Shown: piece after piece, positions 1 to 23,255 of the stretch
How the letters are laid out: every line of letters begins with the position of its first letter
Position numbering within the stretch: position 1 is the stretch's first letter
Assembly: GCA_019916065.1 (NCBI GenBank)
Contig: JAINTL010000033.1
Location: 62,001 to 126,000, forward strand
DNA length: 64,000 bases
Source of the DNA: Vitellaria paradoxa
Taxonomy: Eukaryota; Streptophyta; Magnoliopsida; Ericales; Sapotaceae
Direction of reading: 5' to 3'
Program-made: the position numbers and the translations under genes
The notes under the pieces: generated by a model
The model's database searches: none
The model's input: only the letters and a program-made list of their open reading frames with translations
What the model was told of the DNA's origin: nothing

Positions 1-157
1 GAAAGAAAAATTTTATAGAACGGTTATAAGGTCAACTATAATTTATGGTACATGGTATTAGGCCATTAAAAAATAACTCTCATAAGATGAGTGTGATAGA
101 AATAAAGATATTAAGATGGATGTGTGTTAATACAAGAAAATATAGGATAAGGAGAAT

Positions 158-787
158 TAGGGGTGTTATAAAAAACCGAAAAACCGGACCGACCGAAAAA
201 ACCGGACCAAACCGGATTTTGTAAACTGATTTTTTAAAATCTGGTTTGGTTTCGTTTAAAAAATTTTAATTTTTTGAAACTAGTTTAGTTTCTAGTTTTG
301 AGAGCTTTAAAACCGAATTGGACCGAACCGAACCGGTTATAATATAAATGTGTAGCAAAATGTAGTGGTTAGGACTTGAACTCAAGATCCCAAAGTTTTC
401 AAGTGATAACTTTACCACTGGGCAACACCCATCAATTGCTTACAATGCCACAGTGGAGGAAACTGGGCCATGACTGGAAATTAGGCTAGAGGTGAAAATG
501 TTTTTTAAGTTCGTAATAGGCTTGAAAGCCACATTAATGTAATTTTTATAAGTTTTTTAATATATTGGGCTAGAATTGAATTTTTTTATATTGGGCTTGG
601 CTCAAAATTGTAGCCTACAATGGAAATCGGATTGAAACCGAAACCAAATGAAAACCGGACCGAAACTGATTGAACCGAAACCAAATTATATCAACCAGTT
701 CCGGTTTTAAAAATTTCCAAACCGAAAATCCGGTCCAATCCCATAAATAGCCCAAAACCGAACCAAACTGGACCGGTATCACCCCTA
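158..787. mobile_element. hAT-type MITE, 630 bp, perfect 8-bp target duplication
   Basis: Inverted ends TAGGGGTG...CACCCCTA are flanked by a perfect 8-bp direct repeat AGGAGAAT (150-157 and 788-795), the hAT hallmark. The subterminal DNA is full of short AACCGGACC/GGTCCGGTT-like repeats. No transposase is visible, so it is non-autonomous. A tRNA-like segment sits at 363-432 on the minus strand (listed separately). Confidence 0.88.
363..432 (-). repeat. tRNA-like (pol III A/B box) segment inside the hAT MITE
   Basis: Read on the minus strand there is an A-box-like TTGCCCAGTGGT (rc of 414-425) followed at normal tRNA spacing by a perfect B box GAGTTCAAGTC (rc of 373-383). Acceptor arms do not pair well, so this is a tRNA-derived or SINE-head relic and not a working tRNA gene. 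Confidence 0.5.
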
Positions 788-824
788 AGGAGAATAACCA
801 AAACTAAACCAAACCAAACACTTT

Positions 825-1730
825 CTCACTAGGTGGGGTCGGCTATATGAATTTGTCGACGCCAATTAAATCTATTTAGGGCCGTATCCTCCAATAGATC
901 TAGGTAGGTCAGGAGGATAAGGAGAATATATTCGAAAAAAAAGTTGAGGTGGCATTGATAGAAGAGAAATTGAAAGAAGGTCATTTAAAATGATATGGTC
1001 ATGTCCAATGTAGATCTAGAGATTCACTAATAAGGAAAAGTGAGTGGATTTATATAGAAAGTCTAAAAGGAGAAAAGATAAACTTAAGATTTCTTGGAGT
1101 GAAATTGTAAAAAAGACATAATTTTAAATAACCTTATGAACTAAGAAACCTGGATACGGGCATGTAATAGGTATGTGACATGACATGAATGCACTTATAC
1201 GTTAATTTTCAAAATTATTAGGACACTACATGCAAGGGACATGTTAATGAATAAATATAAATTTGTATATATGTGCATGAAAAAAAAAACTAATTCAATT
1301 TTGTACTAAAAATACATTTATCTTTTATTTATATCTAGTTTAAAAGATTTTATTTCCATACAAATTAGAAAATTTTTAACTCTTATGTCTTAAAATTTTA
1401 AAAATAAAAAAAATAATAATGATAAAGAACCAATAATTGTAAATTCATATTTTTTTTTAAATCTTATTATTTGATTCTAAGTTGCTTTTTCAAAATCACA
1501 ATACTTTTCATGCATGTTTAAGTTATGAATATATGTGTCTCTCAAGTGTCAAAAGAGTGTCCTATGAATATAGGTGTCCGACACAACACTAGTACATCAC
1601 CTTCCTTGAAGTGCCTGTGCTTCTTAGATCATGGGGAACACAACCATTAACAAAAAAAAATGGAGGAAAATGATTCACGTAACCGACTCCAACTTGTTTG
1701 GGACTAAAGACTTTGTTGAGTTGAAGATAA
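825..1730 (+). mobile_element. RTE-type LINE remnants
   Basis: Translation of about 930-1130 resembles the C-terminal end of plant LINE reverse transcriptases (YGHVQ followed by an RSRD/IRKSEW stretch and a KK motif), broken by stops. At 1683-1725 there is the RTE-like 3' tail consensus (CCGACTCCAACTTGTTTGGG). At 830-865 a similar tail lies in the opposite orientation (GGTGGGGTCGGCTATATGAA). Very degraded; exact borders are not visible. Confidence 0.45.
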
Positions 1731-2438
1731 TATTGATATTCTTAGAAGTTTAACAACTGTTGTTCAATGCCTTAACGGTAGTTGACAATGGTTTGATGGG
1801 CAGCTTTTATTTTTAAAGTTGAACAAAAGTTGGACAACTTATGGTTCTCAGGAAATTTCTTTTTGTTGTCTTATGTTGCCTTAATGTTAATAACTGTGAA
1901 GGTGTGCATCTCATTTTACATGTACTTTTTTTACTTTTTTTGGCATTTTGATGTTTTAGCAAAAAATAAATAAAAATAATAATAAAATGGCAACTGCATG
2001 GAAGTAGATCTAATGACTTTTAAGATTGGTGAGCTATTAAAATACCATTATTAATTTATTTCTATCATTACCGTCCACAACACATGGTTTGAGTGTTGGT
2101 CGCTTAAGTGAGTAATGAGATTATTTACCAGTTCAGGTTCCGCAACAATTGATGATTTCTACTTTTTGCACATCTTGGACTTGATATCTTTATTTTAGGA
2201 ATAGTAATTCTATCCATTGGGTCCTAATGATTATTATGTGAATAACTCTAAAACTAAAGATGATATATAGCATATTTAGTTGTTATCATTTGCTGGTTTA
2301 TCGAAGTGTTGATTGATTATTGACCACTCGCCATTCATGATGAAAGGGATTATGTGTTCTTCAGCACTTGTTTGTGGTTGTTATTTTAGTTTCTTTATGG
2401 TCCCCCAGTTTCTACAACTGGAATTTCTGTTATGACAG
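1731..2438. other. Intron of GFAT, no distinct feature
   Basis: Ordinary AT-rich sequence leading to the acceptor TATGACAG at 2431-2438. I see no coding stretch and no clear repeat ends here. Confidence 0.5.
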
Positions 2439-14083
<11,645 letters not shown>

Positions 14084-14340
14084 GGAATGAATTTTCATCC
14101 GAAAAATCCCATTCTCCCGTTGGTTTAAAGTGTGTAAAGCAGGATTTCCAATCGAACCTATAGTTCGTCTTCTTTTGCCGGGGGGTTCTTAAACCCGACT
14201 AACCTTTGTGATACAACTCTTAGGAGGTAACTGCAATCTTTCTCTTCATATTTTAGTTTAAGACAGGCACAGCATTGTAATGAATTTGCCTGCAAGTCTA
14301 TGTCATGGCTATGTATTGTTTCCAACTTCTATTGATCTTA
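14084..14340 (+). other. Probable GFAT 3' UTR
   Basis: Follows the GFAT TGA directly. No canonical AATAAA is visible, which is common in plants. The MITE at 14341 may lie in or just past the transcript end. Confidence 0.4.
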
Positions 14341-14516
14341 GGGTTTGTTTGGGAGGTGGGTTGGGTGTAAAATTCCCGTAATAACCATTAAATTTGAATG
14401 AAATTACAGGCAGCAAGGGCAATGGCATCTTTTTAATTCAAAAACAAAGAGTATTATGGGAATGTGACCCCGTGCCCTCATCGCATCCCTTCCCAATACT
14501 CCTCCCAAGCAAACCC
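14341..14516. mobile_element. Tourist (PIF/Harbinger) MITE, 176 bp
   Basis: Near-perfect inverted ends GGGTTTGTTTGGGAGG and CCTCCCAAGCAAACCC, flanked by TTA on both sides (14338-14340, 14517-14519). The 3-bp TTA duplication and size fit Tourist-type MITEs. Confidence 0.9.
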
Positions 14517-14572
14517 TTACGGACTACTGTCGTCAATATGAAGAAAATTTAGGTTCCTGGATGATATTCTGT

Positions 14573-14905
14573 ACATTTTGGGGTCTCAAATTTTGTCCAA
14601 AAAAAAAAAAAAAAAAATGAAATTCGAAAATGTTGTCTGAGTTTTGAATTGTTGGATGTTTGCTGTTTCTTAGAAAGTGTGAGAAAATTAGAGAAAATTG
14701 TAGAAAATTAGTAATAGTTGAAAAAAGTTGAGATTTTCAGAGTTAAGAAAGGTAGAGAAATTTGCAAAAAACTGGTAAAAGTTGAAGAAAATTATTAGAG
14801 ATTTTTGTTGTTGAAAAAGTTGGAAATTTTTGAAAAAATTACAGGAAATTGGAGATATATTTTTTTTTTTTGGAAAAAATTTGGCAATTCAAACACAAAT
14901 TTAGA
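14573..14905. repeat. Degraded AT-rich MITE-like repeat
   Basis: Shares order of motifs with the element at 17665-17870 and the split one at 20776-21576: TTGTTGGATGTTTG, AAAGTGTGAGAAAATTAG, then a poly-T and a run ending CAATTCAAACAC. Borders are uncertain. Confidence 0.4.
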
Positions 14906-15300
14906 ACTGCACCATTATGAATGCCTACTTAACCTGGTTGGTGAAGTCTCTAGCGGTTAATTTGTATTAGGGACTTGGGATTGAATCCTAGAGGATGAGC
15001 CCCTATTTGGAAATATTATAGACATATGTATATCTGTATGCATGTGTTTTAAAAAAAGCTATTATGTGTTACCTTGCCTGAGAAATTTTGGTCGGTTTGG
15101 TACAATGGTGTGTGCTGTGTCATTTATGTGAGTTTGATGGTTCTAGTTGCCCTGTGCTTGGTCAGTAAGGGTTGTAGGAATTTTGTGCAACTAAAACGCA
15201 GCTTTTGGAAATGAAAATAGAAGCATAATTTATATTGAAATTTTACCCCAAAAAAAGACTAATAATGTGGTAATGATGATTGTGTAATCAAAATATTTTA

Positions 15301-15650
15301 GGTGGCACTTGGTTTTTTTTTTTTGTTTTGTTTTTTATTTTTTATTTTTGTTTTATATGTTAAAAATCTCGCAACAAGAAAATAGATAATACTTTATTTT
15401 CTTTATTTTGATATTTTCCTTATTTTTGTTAAAAACTCTTAAAATGATTTTTTACTATTTTTCATTTCATGTGTAAACTGATTTTTTATTTTTAAAAATA
15501 AATTTTTAAAATATAAGTAACAAATGAGTTTTGAGCTGCTTTTTTTATTATTTTTAAAAATAGGAGATGAAAAATGAGCTTAAAATAAAAAATAGAAAAT
15601 AAAAAATAAAAATAAAAAAAAATAAATTAAAAAATAAATTAAATGATACC
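15301..15650. mobile_element. PIF/Harbinger-type MITE, family A copy 1
   Basis: 350 bp. Ends GGTGGCACTTGG and AAATGATACC are inverted relative to each other, flanked by TTA (15298-15300, 15651-15653). The interior has the family-wide ATTTCATGTGTAAACT/AGTAACAAATGAG pattern seen in six further copies. Confidence 0.82.
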
Positions 15651-17953
15651 TTAATGGTTTGTTTTGGGGTTGGGGGAGGGGGGTAGGATCAGTCTTCTTC
15701 GATGCGGTGTGACTTAAAAAATTTCTTTCTCTATTCATCTTCAGACTTTCAAGTTCCCCGGTTACGCTATGCCCATGCTCGGCTTCAAGTTAATTGGAAT
15801 GTAAATCATCGTGCTCGAAAATATTCAGGAGTGGCTATCCAAAAAAAATAATTATGACCACAAAATAACAATTAAAATTTGGCAAAAAGCCTTTTAATTA
15901 GCCGTAAGAAGATCAATTTGTCAAGGGAAATAATTGACCTAATACATGACTATTGTTAATCTTAGTCCAAACATATATTTAAATGGAAATAAATCTATTT
16001 ATTTTAATGAGATTCTCAAAATGTCCCTAGTGATGGTACAGTTGAATAAGAATGCTTACGGTAAGATGAACAAATAAATACTTAGTGAGATTTTCATAAT
16101 ATCCCTAATAAAGCAAACGAATAAATACTTACCATCGACTAATCGTCATACATAATTTGAAAATTTTGACGAGTTAATTGCTATTTCGCCCATGGTAAAA
16201 AGTTAAATAGGAATCAACGCAATTTTCACAACACTACCAAATGTATCGAAAAAAATTATATCGCTCACTAGGGTCCTTGATCTCTGTCTCCGAGTGAGTA
16301 CTTGAAAGTAAGAAAAATGGTCAAAGAATAAGGTTGGGAGTTTTGGACACATGTCTCTCCAATGATCAAGTTAGATAGAAATCTTTAGTGTTTAAAGAGA
16401 GTAGAAAATCAAAATTGCATATCTCAATTGTGCACAGACTTTGAGTATTCATAGGCGTGGAAAGTATTGAACAATAAAAATCCTGATTTATAGTGGTGGT
16501 AGGTAAAGAATTAAGCGCTGGTGATGATTTAAGTAATATAAGCAAAGGAGTTGGTAAGGAAATAACTTTTTTGTAAATATTTTTATGGCTGTATCCCCTA
16601 ATGTACTTGAATATACTACATTAAGTAACTAAATCAAATAATTATTAAAATATATAGTCTCAATTTAATTAAAATATAACGTTTGATCAGCGTGATATCT
16701 TTTCTGGTCGAAAGTCACTTGGCAAGCCTTTTCATGTCCCAACAATAGCATTTTGAATCTATTATATTGAAAAACTAAACTCGTTAAAATGTTTATAGAT
16801 TGCAAACTACCACATTATTTATATGTAAGATTTACAATAAAGCTGTATATAAAATTAGGAACATCAATAAATATATTTAATTAAGCTAAAGCATACCCAT
16901 TTGCTAAATAATCTTTGAATGTGAATGAGAAAAGTTCTGAAGATCAAGACGAACTTTGGCAGTTATGCATCTTTCTTTGTATGCCATAATTCTTTTGATA
17001 GATTTTTATGGGTAAAATACTATCTTTTTAAGGTAGAGAGGAGACTTAACCATATATTTAAATTGTCACATTAGCTCCTCTTATAAAAGGTTCACGATTG
17101 GCTCCTTAACGCCACAGTGTTAATTGTCAAACCACAATATATATTTAATGGGTGTACATAAGTCAAGTTTATGTAAATCGCTTTTTTATTAGGTCTATCA
17201 TATATGTCTCAACTTTAAACTTGAGTTCAACCCGTTTTATTAAATCTAAAATTCAATTAATGTGCATTACTAACATTATATTCAGGTTAAAATTTTTAGT
17301 AGAATTAGAATGAATTATTAAAACAATATAGAAGTAGTGTCATATAATCCGAAAAGTTATTGGTAATTTTTTTTTTTCAAAATAATATCTAATAACTTTG
17401 TGGACATATCACTTTTAAAAAGTTTTTTTTTTTCTTTCGCCTCAAATCATTCTAATTTTATTTTTTAAATAAAAGTTGTAATTATATGATATTTATTTTT
17501 GTGCAATCTAAGAGTGGTTTAGTGAATTTAGTTTTTCAAAATGACTGTTTCAATGATAAATCTTTTGCATTAAGAATCATAGTTGTATAAGTTTTTAACA
17601 TTACTCTTTGATTAAAAAAATAATAAAATAAATAGTATCAGGACGAGGATAAAATATTTAAAGTGTCTTTTTGGAGTGTCAAATTCTAATAAAAATAGTT
17701 AACTTTTGAATTGTTGGGTATTTAGTTTAGTTTTTAAAAAGTATGAAAGAACTAAAAAAAATTAATTAAAAATTTTGATATTAAAAAAATTTAAAAAAAT
17801 AAAAAATAATTAGTAATTTTTTTTTATCAAATTTAATACTTCAAACACACTCCAAATATATAAAATATAAAAGAGGGAAGGTTAAGATCATAAAGTGATG
17901 TTAATCCCACGACAATATTAAGAACCGTTTGATTGTGGTTAAATGATTAACAT
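15651..17953. other. Intergenic spacer between GFAT and the P450
   Basis: AT-rich. A degraded MITE related to 20776-21576 occupies about 17665-17870 (TTTGGAGTGTCAAATTCTA at the left, CAAACACACTCCAAA at the right). No coding stretch seen. Confidence 0.5.
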
Positions 17954-18075
17954 TAAAAATAAATTTAAAAATTTTGACCCGCTTCATATCACAGTCCACG
18001 CCACGTTTCCCACGCTTCTTCCTCCGTCCCATGTATATATATATATATATATATTTGGTATTCCGAGGACTAACA

Positions 18076-18198
18076 TCACGTCAGACTAATTACCAAAAAA
18101 ATAAAAAAAAATCACGTCAGACAAAATGTAAAAATAAATTTAAAAATTTTGTCTGACGTGATGTTTTTTTTATTTTTTTGGTAATTAGTCTGACGTGA
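18076..18198. promoter_or_regulatory. Four TGACGTGA (TGA/bZIP-type) motifs in the P450 upstream palindrome
   Basis: TCACGTCA at 18076-18083 and 18112-18119, and TGACGTGA at 18154-18161 and 18191-18198. TGACG is the established as-1/TGA-bZIP core and ACGT the general bZIP core. The palindrome has doubled two motifs to four. Whether they act on the P450 is inference. Confidence 0.45.
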
Positions 18199-18219
18199 TG
18201 TTAGTCCTCGGAATACCAA

Positions 18220-18244
18220 ATATATATATATATATATATATATA
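18220..18244 (+). promoter_or_regulatory. (TA)n tract, possible TATA region of the P450
   Basis: An alternating TA run about 100-125 bp before the ATG is the only TATA-like sequence in the right arm. A mirror copy at about 18033-18053 faces the other way. Confidence 0.3.
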
Positions 18245-18343
18245 CATGGGACGGAGGAAGAAGCGTGGGAAACGTGGCGTGGACTGTGATATGAAGCGGG
18301 TGTCGGTTATCAGTTGCTTCTCTCTGTCAAATCATCGGCGACC

Positions 18344-21300
18344 ATGGCCGCCGCCACTATTACTACCACTACTGCTACCTCCTCTGATATTCAGATCTAC
18401 TTCTTTTACCCGTTGATTTGGTTGATTTCTACTCTTCTCCTTGTATCCTTGATAACCAAACACAGGAGATTGATTAAATCCGGAACCAAACACCCACCAG
18501 GCCCTCTGGCTTTACCCATAATTGGACACCTCCACTTGCTAATAGGGTCGAGTCTACACAAGTCGTTGAGAGACCTGGCTTCCATCTATGGGCCTCTCAT
18601 GACAATCCGCATTGGTCCATCCACTTTCATTGTCGTCTCGGACGCCGCTACTGCCTACCAAATCTTTAAAACCAACGACCTTCACTTCTCCTCCAGGTAG
18701 GGAATTGGGGTGTTACTTTTAATCTTCTTTTTTTTTTTTTAAAACATATATTTTAGATCATTTTACTTAATTTTCTACTTGTATAAGTTTATTATAGCCA
18801 CTGGTGTAAATACGTGAGATAACACCCGGACGGAGCCGCGTTAGTTAGTGGGTAAGCTCTCCCTATAGGCGACGTGATTTCGAGTCTCGCGACTCAATTA
18901 GAAGAGACTCAATTAGAAGAGATGGTCGAGAAAACTGGTCATTTGTCTCTCAATTTACCTGTTGATAAAACTTAACAGGGTTTTGGATTATCAAAAAAAA
19001 AAAAAAAAAAAATGTGTGAGATGACAGTATGACTTTCCTCGTAAATTTTTTTTATGGTTTATTTTTTCTCTAAATTTTTTTTCTATATTTCTATAATTAT
19101 TTTGTTTCTATTATTTTTGTATTCTATTGTGGTTTTGTTTGGTACATCAAAATCAACCAATTATACTTTTTTCAATCAACTTTCGTCACATATCATCTTT
19201 ACAATAAATTTTTGTACTTTTATTGTATTTTTTGCTCGAACTTTTTTCAACCAAATAAGGTTTGAATTAGTTTCAAATTAAGAAATTTTTGAAGGGAAGT
19301 TATGTTTGGAACATAAATTTGCAGAAGAAACAAAAATAAAATTCATAATTTGTGTAATGTTTGTATACTTGACTTTGGTTAAAAGTTAAAGTATTTTGAT
19401 AAATACATATTAATTTTAGTTTTATTTTTTAATTTCATAAAAAATAATATAAATTTAATTTTTTCACTTCATTTTATAGTTTTATCATTTTTCTTTATTT
19501 TTCTCTTCCCTCCACAAATTCATATTTCCAACATAACTTAAAAGAAATTGTGAAAGGAAAATAGGAAGAATTAAAGGGAGTTAAAAGGATATTTCGATAA
19601 AAATATTTGTGACGGGTTTCAAATACACGTAAGAGACTTTATATATTTGCTCGGGTTAAATATTTACTTGCTCCTTAAACTATTAATTTTTTTTTACTTA
19701 CCCATTCAACTACCAATTGAACTCTCTTCTCCCTTCAACTATCATTTTCTTTTTTACTAAGGACAAATCATGTTTTTCATCAAAAATTTGTGACAGAAAT
19801 CGTTAACTATTTTTTTTTTAACTAATGCAAAAAGAAAAGAGGTAATATGGACATTTCATACACTTAAAGCAACTAAAGGTTTTTAATTTATTGATCAAAG
19901 CAAACTTTTGCCGGTCAAACTAAATATTTCCGAAGGGATTTAAAGCAAACTTATGCTTGTCAACTCCATTGTGGGATCTTGATGGTTGGCAGAGCAAACT
20001 TATAATCTTCTAATTGGTTTGGCAAAGCAAACTTATGCCGATCAAAACAAGCCTATAACCTTCTAATTGGTTTAGCAACTTGGGGACCTTTTTGATTTTA
20101 AATCATTTAGGATTTTTTAGTTCAGTCACCGTTTTTCAACTCCATTGCGGATCTGAAGGATTTTCATCAATAAAACTAAGGTTTCAAAAATGGCATGAGT
20201 CTTGAGGGCTCCCACCAAAAGAAAATCGACTTATAAGTATTGAGCAACACATTTTTATTTCAAAAAATCCACTTTTCAGGATTGATGGGGTTGCTATGAC
20301 AAGACAGTTATTGTCATTTTTTTGGTTTCTTAGTTTTTTCTATGTTGTGTTTTTTTTTCTAATTGTGATAATTAAAAATTTTGTCAATAATTGTTTTTTG
20401 AAATGAGCTTAGGGAAGTCAAACACTTTGAGTTTGGACTTAAGATTGTTGTTCAATTAAGTTTTCGTTCTAGTTCAATATATATATTTAACGCAAAATAT
20501 TCTCGTTCTAGTTCAATTGATAGATGAAGGAGAAAGTACAAAAATGTAATAGTTTAAGCTAAAAAACTAATATAGCATTGAGACTAACTTTTTCATCCAT
20601 CTATTGGATGGAAAATATGATTTGTCCTTATTAAACAAAAAAATGATAGTTGAATGGGGAAGGGAGTTCAATTGGTAGTTGAAGGGAAGTAAAAAAAAAT
20701 TGATAGTTTAAGGGGCAAATAGATATTTAACCCTATTTACGCAGATAGTATAAATTTTAAATCATATCAATTCTAAGTTATGTTTGGAGTGCCAATTTTA
20801 GCAAAAGAATAAAAAAATAATTAGTATTATAATAAAATAAATAAATGAGTAAATTTTAAATTGTTGAGTGTTTGGTGTGTTACTTGAAAAGTGTAAAAAA
20901 AAAAACAAAAATAAGAGGTGTACAAAAAAATCGAGTAACTTAAAAATCAAATCAATCCAATCACTTTGATTCGAGTTAGTTTGATTCTATACCATTTTTT
21001 GTTCGGTTGTGGGTTAAAAAATTAGCAAATATATTTTCGGTTTGATCTTCAGGTTAATAGGTACTTAATCCAAATTAACCTAAACTCGAACCAAAATTAA
21101 CCCAATCCAAACTAATCCGAAAAAAAATATATAATATTTATTAAACCAAATAATATTAAAATATAAAAATATTTATATAATCCTAATATTGGGATCGAAT
21201 TGGCCTAAATTAAAAATAGACTCGACACAATCTTAAATGGCTTAAATCAATTCGAATTAAACTGATATTTTCGATTCAGTTCTAATTTAAAATCGATTCG

Positions 21301-22269
21301 GTTTCAAATTCAAATATTATGAATAAAAAATTAGTTTGATTCGGATTTTCGTTTCTGGATTAAGGATGAATCCAAACTGAACCACCTATTCACACTTCCC
21401 TAATAGAAACGAAAAAAATTGATTAAAATTGAAGATTTTTTTATAAAAGTTAGAGAAAATCATTAAAAGTTAAAAAAATTAAGTTTTTTAGTATAAGAAA
21501 TTTAAAAAGAGTGGAAGAAAACCAGAGAATTTTTTTTTTTTTTTTTTTTGTCAAATTTTAACACTCCAAACGCACAGGTAACTTTTTCTTAATGGTACAA
21601 TTAGTTTTGTAATAAAATTTTACAGTGTCGTGTTTAATATTATTACTAACGTCGACTCCAGGTTTAGTTCTGCCATAGCGAACGATTCAATCCAGAACAA
21701 TGGCAGATCATTCTTTGCCGCGGAGTACGGCGCGTACTGGCGTTTCGTGAAGAAGATGTGCGTGACGGAACTTCTCTCGGCTTCGCAGATCAACAAGTTC
21801 GGCGAGATCCGAAAGCAAGAGATGGTGAACTTGCTGAGGCTGCTTTGGCAGCGGTCGGACCGAGGGGAGGCGTGCGAAGTCCGGGCACTGCTGATGACCA
21901 TGACGAACAACGTCATTTCGAGGATGGCGATGAGTTCGAGGACTTCGGGCAACGCCGATGAGAGCGCCGAGATCGGGAAGCTGACTAAGGAGATTGACGA
22001 ACTCGCGCCCAAATTGATGTTGGGGGCATTGTTTGGTCCTCTGAAGAATGTTGATTTGTTTGGTTATAGGAGAAGGTTTAGGGAGGTGTACGGACAATAC
22101 GAGGCGTTGTTGGAAAGGATCATGAGGGAGCACGAGGACAGGCAAAGAGATGGAAATGGGGCCGCCGCTCAAAGGAAGGACATGATTGATATTCTCTTGG
22201 AGATTTACAAGGATCAAACTGCGGAAGCGAGGATCACCAAAAATGATATCAGATCCATTACCCTGGTCA

Positions 22270-22307
<38 letters not shown>

Positions 22308-23195
22308 CGTAAACATGTTTTAAGACGAAAAAATGGAAGTTGCCTCAAACTACTTCTAAAATCTCTATGGAGTATTAAACAGATTAGAGAAATGATCTTT
22401 CACACATAAAAACACCATGCGAAAACTTAGAACCACTGTTATTTAAAGCTTCGATTCTATAGAGTGATTAATTCGAAAAACAATTCATTAAAAAATAATG
22501 TTCGTTATAAGAGTTCACGGGAATATAAAGTTGACGTACCCGATCACCAAGTCTAGAACGGCATTTTCTAAAACATAAAAATATTCAAGTTTGTTCTTCA
22601 ATTAATGGACGATAAGGATACTGTGGTTGTATTTCTTCTTCCAAATGCTCTAAATCTCTCAAGTAGACTGTGAGGGTATTTTCCGGCTGCAATCATCCTC
22701 TCTATCCCTCAGGGTGGAAGGAATCGTTTATTTATCCCCGAGGATCGCAGAGGGAACTCTACCTTAGGAAGCGCTTCCCCCTGATTCAAGAGGTGTGTCT
22801 CCCTCTTATTCGAACTGCTGACGCTTTAAGAGATAAAAAGAAGGGTTGAGTGGGTACCTATGATCATAGTTTAAATCTTCTTATCTCTTAAAGTATTGGA
22901 AGTTTGAGTCGAAGAGGTGTACCCTCTTCAAAGTGACAAATAAATAATTTCTTTCGTTGTGAGGGACAGAAAGGATGCCTGCGATCGGAAAACAATCAGA
23001 ATTATTCATTGGAGACAAGTGACGGGTGATATGAGTTACCTATGTCAAAAAGGAACCCGTTAATTTTATAATAAAAATGACATAATCAAATCATTTTGAT
23101 ACAAATTTATTAATAGAAAAATAAATAACTAAAAAGGAGCAATAGCTTAACTGTTTCAAATGCTGCCTACATATATATATATATATATATTCCTA

Positions 23196-23255
<60 letters not shown>

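Larger units (their letters stand above)
17954..18301. repeat. Large near-perfect palindrome at the P450 promoter
   Basis: Left arm 17977-18127 (starts ACCCGCTTCATATC) is the reverse complement of right arm 18146-18301 (ends GATATGAAGCGGGT), with only small indels in the A/T runs. The spacer is about 18 bp. A perfect 23-bp direct repeat, TAAAAATAAATTTAAAAATT followed by TTG, lies at 17954-17976 and again at 18129-18151, so one arm is bracketed by a direct repeat. The palindrome ends 42 bp before the P450 ATG. Confidence 0.95.

Noticed and set aside
21708..22316. 202-codon minus-strand open frame over P450 exon 2
   Set aside because: Antisense shadow of a clear P450 exon; runs into the TA microsatellite.
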